Notes under the pieces: generated by a model
The model's input: the letters and a program-made list of their open reading frames with translations, nothing else
Told to the model about the DNA's origin: nothing
Database searches by the model: none
Program-made: the position numbers and the translations under genes
NCBI GenBank assembly: GCA_027924585.1
Contig: BSBM01000252.1
Location: forward strand, 2,170,001 to 2,234,000
From: Larix kaempferi
Lineage: Eukaryota > Streptophyta > Pinopsida > Pinales > Pinaceae
Direction of reading: 5' to 3'
Length of the DNA stretch: 64,000 nt
Shown: piece by piece, positions 56,405-64,000 of the stretch
How the letters are laid out: the number at the start of each line of letters is the position of its first letter
Position numbering within the stretch: position 1 is the stretch's first letter

Positions 56405-59330
56405 TCCACCATCTCCTTTACCATCGCTCATATCTCGATATGCTCTGTGTAGGAAAACAGGGGAAGCGTTTCACCAATTGCAATCAACCTATTAAAGATT
56501 TCAAAGTCCTCTTCGACCTTCTCCATCAGAGTCCTGCCTATAAGCAGTTGGTTCAGACGTTTGAACTTTGTATGATCCATCATTATCGCCCACAGTAGGG
56601 TTTTATAAGCATTATGGGATATTTGTTCCTGGTCATCATTCTAGAATGACGGTAGCCCCATTTCAACCAGCTTATCAAACAACCCTTTCAACTCCGCCAC
56701 TTGTCCCTTCATTTCTTTGAATTTAGCTTCCACACTCTCAATCTGTGCATATTTCCCCAGAACCCTTCATGCCACTACAAGTGCTGTGATCCGGTTCTCA
56801 ATATTCAGTTTAATCCTTTCTTCTTCATATAGATCATTCAGGAAAGTGATAGCACTTAGTGTCGTTTCTTTAGGTCTTTGGGTTAGGGTCTCCCTTGCAA
56901 CTCCACAACCTGTGAGAGCATCACTAATAGTCTTCTCTTTTATTCTTATGAACTCTAAGTAGGGTCTAAATTTCTCAGCTTCTTTAATGATCCGGTCCCA
57001 CACCAAATGTTTGCATCCTTGTAACGTTGCCTACCCGGTAACTTGATGAGTGAGATTTTTATTGATTTCAATTAATTATTTGTGCTTCTTTTGGAGAACC
57101 TTTGCTTCTTCTTCCTTTTTATTACTCTCTTCTTCCAACCTTTGAGTTTTTTCTTTCAACTCCTTGATTTCCACATCTTTCAGGCTAATGTGAGACACAG
57201 CCTACACAAGACTGCCAGTACTACTGCTATCCCCATTTTGGTTCATATTGGTAGCCCTCATGTCCAATTTGGACAAGTTACTTTTCAAGTCATCAAGTTG
57301 TTTTTCTAAGTTTATTCTCTCTTTTTTCCAGCTATCTTCCTTCTCTACAAATTTCAGCAACTCTGCTTTACATTCACTTATTTCTTTAGACAAGGCTTCT
57401 TTTTGTATTTCAAAGTCTATCTCTTTCAGAGCTTCGATTAGCTGGATATTTTGAACCTTTTCGTTCTTCTGTAGTTTAAGAATCAACTTATCTTTGTTAG
57501 CCAACAGCTTGCTCATTTTTTTACCTCCACCATCACTTATAACTAGGTCATATTGTACCTTTTTGACATGCTATTGAAGAGCTCGGTTTTCACTTTTCTC
57601 TTGCTTTAATTGGTTTTCTTACTTTTTCACAGTAACCAGCAAGTTGTCGCTTTTGAATGCTGCTTTCATAAATCATCATATACAAGATCACTAACCTGCT
57701 TGTTAAACTGGATTTTATCCGGTATTGGTATCTTTTGCCAGTTGATCTTTGTCTCAGTCACTCCATCTTCCGTCAATACTGCTAAGTTTAAGGTGTTATC
57801 ATTCATACCTCTGCTGGTCATCAATGAAGTTTTGGTATTAGACAAACCTCTGGCTATAGGCATCATATCAAATAGCCTCTGGGCTGAGGCCTGTTTTTGT
57901 TTATTGTATTGTTTATAGAGGTCGGCCTTGGACCGAAATTTATTATTAGCATCACCCTCCTTAACATCTTGAAACCTATATTCTATAATCTAGATTTCAA
58001 GAGCCGAAGACTCCTCATTATCTGCCTCTCCACTATCCATTGGAGCAGTCAATTCTTCTTGAGCCGCTACAACAACTAGCTCCTCCTTAGTGGGGGAAGC
58101 AATTGACTTGGCTTGAGTAGCTGCAACAATTAACTCATATTGTACTTCCAATTTACGATGCTTGTCTATATTACTTTCTTCAGTATCCATATGTCTGACT
58201 TCTTCTAAGTCTCTTTTTCGTCCCACCTCCACGGTGTCCAACACTTGATCTAAATCTATCATTAAGTATGATAACATGATATCTCCTTCCTGTGTCTCCA
58301 GGACTTCCCTCGCCTCAGGTTCCCAACACAACAAATTTTGCCCCTTTAGCACCCCTTCTGGCTTTGTATGTTCAAAAGCACTAATATTACAATCTTTCCT
58401 TTTCTTGGAAATATTGTGCAAGGGGTCGTATTTGATGGCCACCTCTTTTTTGAACCCTAGCAGCTTCAATAACTCTTCCACCTCTAACAAAGCTTCTTTA
58501 TTCTTCATGATGAAAGGGCCTACCTTCCAAGGATATTTCACATCCGTGCTCTTCTTATGTTCTAGGAATTGCAATTCTTCAAGGGCCAATTTCTGTTTGA
58601 TAAATTCAAGAGCAAAGATCCACAATGTTAGAAAAGCAGGTAAAACATAGGGCTCCTATACAAAATCGTACAACCTAATGACTGTAGCTTCTCTCAATAA
58701 AAAACAGTCACCGAAAGCCATTTAGTCCTTCAATTGCATCATTGTTTCCATTTCAGGCAACACTCTAGGAAATTGTTCCCCAAAGATGAGTTTATAAACA
58801 GGGGGCAAAACATAGTTCAAATAATTGAAAACATTGTCTACCAAAACATCTGTCTCAAGTAGTGAGGAGAAATGTGTGCTTTCGGCACTGTTGTACATAA
58901 TCATTTCCATCAACTATGTCTGATATCTAAAAAACCTAGTACTCGGGGAATTGCTCAACTTTACATGTATCTTTTCCACCAAAAATTCATCAAATCTCAG
59001 GGATGGGATGAGCCCGCTTTCGAACCTCGACAAACTGATGCTAATCCTAAAGAGTAAACTTAATTGGACTTCAGTCACCCACAAATCAGTATCCAACCCT
59101 AGAAATTGAGCTAACAAAGAAAGAACCAACTGAGAATTGTCATAAAAAAGGCTGACATTTAGGGGGTAGGGTTCTTCATAGATTTCGGAGTCGGGTTTCA
59201 GGCATGTGGCTAAGAAAGCTTGACGACTTTCAGGGTTTATTTGGTGATACAAGGTAACCACGGACTCTTTAGAAAAGCCCTCCAACTCTTGGTACTGAGA
59301 CTCAAAAATGAAAAAGGAATTCCTAACAGT
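56405..59330 (-). pseudogene. ORFx of the tandem B element, main part, unit 2
   Basis: Counterpart of 19034-21832, continuing further upstream to where element E interrupts it. Blocks from 59330: FLATCLKPDSEIYEEPYPLN and SLLAQFLGLDTDLWVTEVQL (59285-58914); VFNYLNYVLPPVYKLIFGEQ (58913); WIFALEFIKQKLALEELQFL and KYPWKVGPFIMKNKEALLEV (58625-57990, 211 codons open); PIARGLSNTKTSLMTSRGMN (57866); a strong coiled coil MSKLLANKDKLILKLQKNEK to LEKQLDDLKSNLSKLDMRAT (57516-57202); and MVWDRIIKEAEKFRPYLEFI (57006). With 63737-63436 and the tail at 46320-46286 the whole ORF is about 1,090 codons. Broken by several stops and shifts. No domain recognised; a nucleic-acid or particle-associated role is only a guess from the coiled coil. 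Confidence 0.65.
59326..59330. repeat. Target-site duplication of element E, left
   Basis: ACAGT, against ACAGC at 63431-63435; one base has changed in the left copy. Confidence 0.75.
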
Positions 59331-59705
59331 TGTGAAGCACCTGCAACAATTAATTAATAAGAATATGCGAAATAGCAGAAATGACAGAACTCAGAATCAC
59401 TTTTATATTGATCACAGGCCACTTCGAGGGGGCAACCTCCTATGAGAAATCTCAATACAAATAACTTCATGGTGCATTCATAGGTCTCAACACACACTTA
59501 TATACTAAGTCTAGGCACCAATACTATGGGTCAAAACCATGGGCCACTACAAACTATGGATCAACAATACTAGGGGCGACTTACAAAGCATATGCACCAA
59601 CAACAATAACACAAACTATTGATCAACAAATACTACGGGATGACTTACAAAGCATATGCATCCAACAACAATAAACTAACAAAGTAAAGACATGGGTTCC
59701 TAACA
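59331..59705 (-). repeat. Element E 3' LTR (375 bp)
   Basis: TGTGAAGCACCTGC to GGTTCCTAACA. TATAAAAG on the minus strand at 59400-59407. The polypurine-tract complement adjoins at 59706. Confidence 0.92.
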
Positions 59706-59718
59706 TCCCCTCCCCCTT
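59706..59718 (-). other. Element E polypurine tract
   Basis: TCCCCTCCCCCTT on the plus strand, i.e. AAGGGGGAGGGGA on the element strand, next to the 3' LTR. Confidence 0.85.
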
Positions 59719-59767
59719 AAAAAAAGCTTTGTCCTAAAAGCTTTAGATGTGGAAATTGTTGTTGAAT

Positions 59768-60477
59768 CTAAAGGAGTGGTTCCCATGTAGCATCCTCTGG
59801 TTGCATGCTGTGCCACTGAATTAAGACCTCTGTGATAGAGCGAGAGAGAAGATGACAAGTGCACCGATTAAGGATGGCCTCCGACTCCAAAAGGATGGAT
59901 TCTTCATTATCCAGTTCGGGTAAAATCGTTTGTCCACTAATGTTGGTGCCAAGAACTTTCTTCAGACAAGAGACATGAAAGACTGGATGAATGCGGGAAG
60001 AAGGATAAAGTTCCAATTTATAAGCAACGGACCCAATCTTCTGAAGAATTCGATATGGCCCATAGAACTTTCGAGCGAGCTTATGACGTCCTTTGAGTTT
60101 CAGGGAGGATTGCTTGTACAGTTGGAGATGAAGAAAAACCTTATCGCCTACTTGAAAAGTACGCTCAGAACGGTGTTGATCATCTTGTTGCTTCATGCAA
60201 TTTCTTGACATGTGAAGATTGTCCCACAAAATGCGAAGAATATGGTCACAGTTTCGAAGGACCGTGTCAACTTCCTGAACTGGTGAACTGTTGGGGGTGT
60301 ATGGAAGAAGAACTAGAGGTGCCTGACCATAGACTACTTCATATGGGGTCATTTTAGAGGCAGTGTGGTAAGAGGTATTGTACCACCATTCAGCGAGAGG
60401 GAGCCACTTTGCCCACTGATGTTGTTGTTCAGAGGTGAAGCAACAAAGATAAGTTTCCAAGCATTTATTGATAATTT
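59768..60477 (-). pseudogene. Element E integrase C-terminal half with chromodomain
   Basis: Continues the 62080-60482 frame after a stop that replaces the Gln just before the catalytic Glu block (TEIINKCLETYLCC, about 60475-60440). Open from 60460 to 59768: WAKWLPLAEWWYNTSYHTAS, MTPYEVVYGQAPLVLLPY, the GPY-type module KLARKFYGPYRILQKIGSVA, HPVFHVSCLKKVLG, and a chromodomain at the end (ILNRCTCHLLSRSITEVLIQ, then WHSMQPEDATWEPLL). The chromodomain places E among chromoviruses, whose integrases use it to target chromatin. Confidence 0.88.
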
Positions 60478-60481
60478 CAGT

Positions 60482-62080
60482 CTAACCATCTATTTGTGGG
60501 TGATACCCTAAACTCATCTTCAGTTTGGTGCTAGTGTGGCAAAATAGTGCTGTCCAAAAATGACTGGTGAAAGTCGCATCACGATCTAAGACAATGGAAG
60601 AAGGGATGCCATGAAGACGAAAGATCTGGTCCAGGAAAATTTGAGCGACGGAGGAGGCTGTATAGGGATGGTTGAGAGCACAAAAATGACTATATTTGGA
60701 GAGCTGATCAACCACAAGAAGAACTGGAGAAGAAAAGGAACTAGTGCTTTGGAAAATAATACCTTGCTTCAGAAAGTCCCGAAGGAGCATTTCAATATTT
60801 GTTTTTTGGTGAAATGGGTAGCGATAGGGCCTGATGTTGGGAGGAACGCTGCCAGGAAGGAGCTGAATATGATGGTCTTCTGGCCTAGAAGGCGGCAATC
60901 CAACTGGTTCAGCAAAGACACCTGTATATTGATCCAGAATTTGTTGTAGATCCAAAGGAGTAGTGGAGACCGTTGATGGTTGCATCTGAATGGAATGGAT
61001 CTGAGCGATGACACCATTTGAATTCTTCTTGAGGAGTTTTTTCATGTGATGTGAACTGATGATGCTGAGAGAACCTAGTTGTAATCCTGTCAATGTGTGT
61101 TTTTTTCCATTGAGGGAAAACTGCATCCAAAGTTCAGCAAAATCCCATAAGATAGGGCCAAGTGTGCGTAGCCATTGAGCACCCAAAACCACATCACATC
61201 CGCCTAAGGTCAAGGAAAACATGTCAGAGCGCAAGGTATAATATCCCATAGAGATACACACATTTCGACACTTCCCTTTGCAAGGTAAGGTGCCCCCATT
61301 GGCAACCATGAATTCAAAGTTGGAGCAAGGATGGATAAAACAATCAGCTTGTTTAGCAATCCGAGGGTCAATGAAATTATGAGTGCTACCAAAATCAGTG
61401 AGTATTGTAAGAGGAAGCTTCTTGAAGTAACCCCGGACCCGCATTGTTTGGGGGGTGGTGATTCTAGCTAAATCATGGAGAGATATCTCTGGCTGGTCAT
61501 CCTGAGACGGAGGGTCAATAGGCAGTTCCTGAATGTCGACCGGAGCATCCATTGTTTCTGGATCTTCGTCACCAATTTCAGAGGCAGGTGAATAATCCAC
61601 ATCCAAGAGATAGAGCTTTTGTTGAACACATCTATGTCCCCGAGTGAATTTCTCATCACAATTATAGCAAAGCCCCTTTTCTCTGCGTGCTTGCATCCCT
61701 GTTTCAGACAAACGCTTGATAGGAGTTGGTCGAGGAGCCTGCGGTATAGGTGGTCGTTCAGAACCCATATTTTGGAAGGGAACAAAAGTGGGCTTGGAGC
61801 ATTGTTGGGCGGCAATCTTGTCTTCTGCCAACCTAGCCAACCCTAGGGCTTCCATCATTATGTTGGGACATAACATTTTGACCTCAGAGCAGATGGCATC
61901 CTTTAGACCACTGATAAAACAACTCCGGTAAAAGTCATCAAACAATCCTTTAGTGTGGTTGGCTAGTTTCTCAAATTCGGTTTGATACTCTCTCACAGTG
62001 CCAATTTGGTGAAGTTTAGTGAGGGATCCTGTGAAGTCATCAAAAGCACTAGGACCAAATCGTTGCAAAAGTCTGGCCAT
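60482..62080 (-). pseudogene. Element E gag-protease-partial RT-integrase fusion, 532 codons open
   Basis: One open frame. Gag core MARLLQRFGPSAFDDFTGSL and YQTEFEKLANHTKGL; zinc knuckle GLCYNCDEKFTRGHRC; protease with LTDFGSTHNFIDPRIAKQ, where the usual DSG triplet is DFG; GCDVVLGAQWLRTLGPILWD; RT start LPPSRPEDHHIQLLPGS, KQGIIFQSTSSFSSPVLLV. At that point (about 60710) it passes without a break into integrase VDQLSKYSHFCALNHPYTA, LDRDATFTSHFW. So RT after its first block, all RNase H and the integrase zinc region are deleted in frame. It ends at a stop replacing the Gln before TEIIN. Gag continues upstream of 62080 after another stop. Confidence 0.88.
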
Positions 62081-62300
62081 TTTGTCTCTTCATGAGCCTT
62101 GATACCATTGAAGAGCTTCCTGTTCCAAATGAAAGGATGCAAGTGGAACTTTGTTGACATCAAAAGTATTATGCAGACTGAAATATTGTTCTGCACGATA
62201 GATCCATCCAGTTGGATCAATACCATTGAAGCGAGGAAAATCAAGCTTTGGACCACGAAAATTGCTGGAAGAAGAGAACCCATTGTTTGATGAAGACTCA
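62081..62300 (-). pseudogene. Element E gag, N-terminal part
   Basis: In the frame upstream of 62080, past a stop at about 62090, the minus strand reads FPRFNGIDPTGWIYRAEQYF and VPLASFHLEQEALQWYQG, the typical start of a chromovirus gag core. Further upstream the frame decays, with a stop near 62303. Confidence 0.7.
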
Positions 62301-63041
62301 GATTATCGTTTGTTGTTCATAGCTGAATGTTCAAGATGGAGGCCGAGAAATTTTTCATCCATATCTTGGAGTTTAGCTTGGATGGCTACAAGTGGGCCTT
62401 CCATGGTTTATGCTCCTGCATGGGTGACAACCATAACCAGTTTTTTTTTTTCCAGACTGGAGTGGCTATGGCTCGGAAGGGATCTAGAACAGATAAATCT
62501 ACAATGGCCCAGAAGTGAGCGGACATAGAGGGATTTGAAATGGCGCCGAATGGATTGAAAATAGCTAGATATGGAATGGCTTTCAAAATGGATCTGAACG
62601 GCTGGATCTAAAATGGCGCAGCAGTGATCGACAACAGTTCAGCTGAAAATAGATATGGACCTCGAGTATGTGCGGCTTCCTAATAGTTCAGGGGTTTCAC
62701 TCGGCTACCAATGCTATCTGACGGCTTTCGTATTGGGGAAGTACCCCTCACTCCATGGCTCAGGTAAAACTAAAAACTTCTTTGCCACAAACGACAGCTC
62801 TTGGTTTACCTCACGGGTGGGAACTAGTCAATCAGGTAGAGGTCATTGCCCTTTTCGCTGGCAGGTCCTCTCAATGGGCCAGCTACTTCGGGGTTCTTGT
62901 GGTACTCCTCACAATGCGTTTTAGGGCCTCTGCCCAAGTATTTCCCATAGTTAAGCGGAGAGGGATTATTCCCAAATCCGAACCCGCAACAGCTGCGAAA
63001 AGAAATTTGGCAGAAATTACACCCAACGAGGCCAAGAAAGT
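62301..63041 (-). other. Element E leader
   Basis: About 740 bp between primer site and gag. Includes a poly-T run near 62440 and short imperfect repeats of AATGGCGC/AATGGAT type at 62500-62620. A plus-strand open stretch of 101 codons (62755-63060) is present, unrecognised, and probably chance. Confidence 0.5.
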
Positions 63042-63053
63042 GCTTTGTTACCA
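63042..63053 (-). other. Element E primer-binding site (initiator Met type, degraded)
   Basis: Plus-strand GCTTTGTTACCA; two mismatches to GCTCTGATACCA; two bases from the LTR. Confidence 0.65.
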
Positions 63054-63055
63054 GA

Positions 63056-63430
63056 TGTGAAGCACCTGCAACAATTAATTAATAAGAATATGCAAAATAG
63101 AAGAAATGACAGAACTCATAATCACTTTTATATTGATCACAGGCCACTTCGAGGGGGAAATCTCCTATGAGCAAGCTCAATACAAATAACTTCACGGTGC
63201 CTTCATATGTCTCAACACACACTTATCTACTAAGTCTAGGTGCCAATACTATGGGTCAAAACCATGGACCACTACAAACTATGGATCAACAATACTATGG
63301 GCGACTTACAAAGCATATGCGCCAACAACAATAACACAAACTATTGATCAAAAAATACTACAGGATGAATTACAAAGCATATGCGTTCAACAACAATATA
63401 CTAACAAAGTAAAGACATGGGTTCCTAACA
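63056..63430 (-). repeat. Element E 5' LTR (375 bp)
   Basis: Same ends and length as 59331-59705. TATAAAAG on the minus strand at 63125-63132. Confidence 0.92.
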
Positions 63431-63435
63431 ACAGC

Positions 63436-63737
63436 TGACGCATCTATATTACATACGAATCTGGACATACGGGCATACATAATTACTCTTTGGGGTTCTG
63501 AATAATTCGAAGAACACCATGTTACAAACTCAGGAAAAGAGAGAACTTGGTCAAGGAAAAAAAAAAGAATGACGACCTAAAGATTCCATGTATATCCAGT
63601 CCTTGTTCATGCAAGGCTTCCAATCTCTTCTTCATTTCTGGAACCAGGAGCCGAATGCATGTGTCAAATACATCAGCGTCCCTATCTTCCAGGGCAACCT
63701 TAACCCTAGAACTGGTAGAAGCTTCCTCTTCTCCCAT
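63436..63737 (-). pseudogene. ORFx N-terminal start of the tandem B element
   Basis: MGEEEASTSSRVKVALEDRD from ATG 63737, then IRLLVPEMKKRLEALHEQGL and DIHGIFRSSFFFFS. A shift near 63565 breaks the frame, and the rest runs to element E. Third copy of this N-terminus in the window. Confidence 0.65.
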
Positions 63738-64000
63738 CCTATGACTATAAAAGACTCATATTTTTTAGAGAATAGCAGTTACAGATCCTACCTGTCACTC
63801 TGGAAGCCCTGCATGCACCCTGTTGAAGGTTCGATCGCCTTCATCATCTACCACATGCCGAGAGACTTTTTGACTTCGACAGGTATTCGAAACAAATGTC
63901 AACCTTCACGGGCATTCTTCTATATATAATTGCATTTCCATAACCTCCGGTTTCTTTGGCCAACTGTCCTTTGATATTAATCGCTTAAACTCTCATGTGT
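63738..64000 (-). promoter_or_regulatory. Upstream region of ORFx, with TATA-like box at 63921-63930
   Basis: Matches 6584-6850 and 37387-37650. TATATATAAT on the plus strand (ATTATATATA on the element strand) lies about 185-195 bp upstream of ATG 63737. No gene in the rest. Confidence 0.45.

Larger units (their letters stand above)
21833..59203. repeat. Tandem duplication, unit 2
   Basis: This is the second copy of the 23.6-kb block, enlarged by a 6.75-kb element C insertion (28821-35574) and a 3.3-kb element D insertion (52770-56081). The first about 1.8 kb (21833-23637) has its partner before the window start. The right end is set by the last base shared with 21832: at 59203 the ORFx reading continues normally, whereas at 21832 it jumps to element A RT. 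Confidence 0.88.
59331..63430 (-). mobile_element. Element E: chromovirus (Ty3/gypsy) with deleted pol (4100 bp)
   Basis: LTRs of exactly 375 bp (59331-59705 and 63056-63430) differing at about 22 positions by eye (about 6%), so older than C copy ii and D. Interior on the minus strand: degenerate initiator-Met primer site, leader, gag, protease, start of RT fused to integrase, chromodomain. Most of RT, all of RNase H and the start of integrase are missing. Inserted in ORFx. Confidence 0.92.

Overview
The window is repeat DNA from a large plant nuclear genome, and I find no convincing host gene. Both strands are filled by LTR retrotransposons nested in one another, with Ty3/gypsy gag, protease, reverse transcriptase (RT), RNase H and integrase remnants, a Ty1/copia-type gag, and plant tRNA primer-binding sites (Arg, Asp, initiator Met). 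The style of the elements and their slow decay would suit a gymnosperm such as a yew- or cypress-like conifer. That is a low-confidence impression, not something the sequence proves.

Five families are used below. Element A is a Tat/Ogre-like gypsy element with a tRNA-Arg primer site and a LTR of about 0.9-1.0 kb, on the minus strand. Element B is a gypsy element with a tRNA-Asp primer site, a second RNase H between protease and RT, and a long extra open reading frame (ORFx, about 1,090 codons) after integrase, on the minus strand. Element C is non-autonomous, with 2.02-kb LTRs, an initiator-Met primer site and one long ORF of 818 codons; three copies are present. Element D is a small non-autonomous copia gag-only (TR-GAG-like) element whose LTRs carry a 10-bp minisatellite. 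Element E is a chromovirus with an in-frame deletion of most of pol.

Layout. 1-5811: right part of element A (gag, leader, 5' LTR). 5812-15416: element B (N-terminal ORFx, integrase, RT, extra RNase H, protease, gag, LTR). 15477-21832: the C-terminal and middle ORFx of a second, tandem B element, interrupted by C copy i (15517-19033). At 21832/21833 the sequence jumps back into element A RT, and the whole order repeats: A (21833-36614, interrupted by C copy ii at 28821-35574), B (36615-about 46225), tandem-B ORFx (56405-59330) interrupted by C copy iii (46326-56399), which itself holds element D (52770-56081). Element E (59331-63430) sits in ORFx just past the duplicated part, and ORFx resumes at 63431. 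The window is therefore two copies of a tandem duplication of about 23.6 kb plus later insertions.

Order of events read from the nesting: B elements arrived and recombined into a tandem sharing one LTR; C copy i/iii inserted into ORFx (same CATAG target duplication in both units) and A inserted into the other ORFx; the 23.6-kb block was duplicated; then C copy ii and D entered only unit 2, while C copy i in unit 1 lost about 3.24 kb. Element E inserted just outside the repeated block, so its order relative to the duplication is not fixed. All gypsy pol genes here are broken by stops, frameshifts or deletion. The best preserved coding sequences are the ORF of C copy ii (one stop), the gag of D and parts of ORFx.
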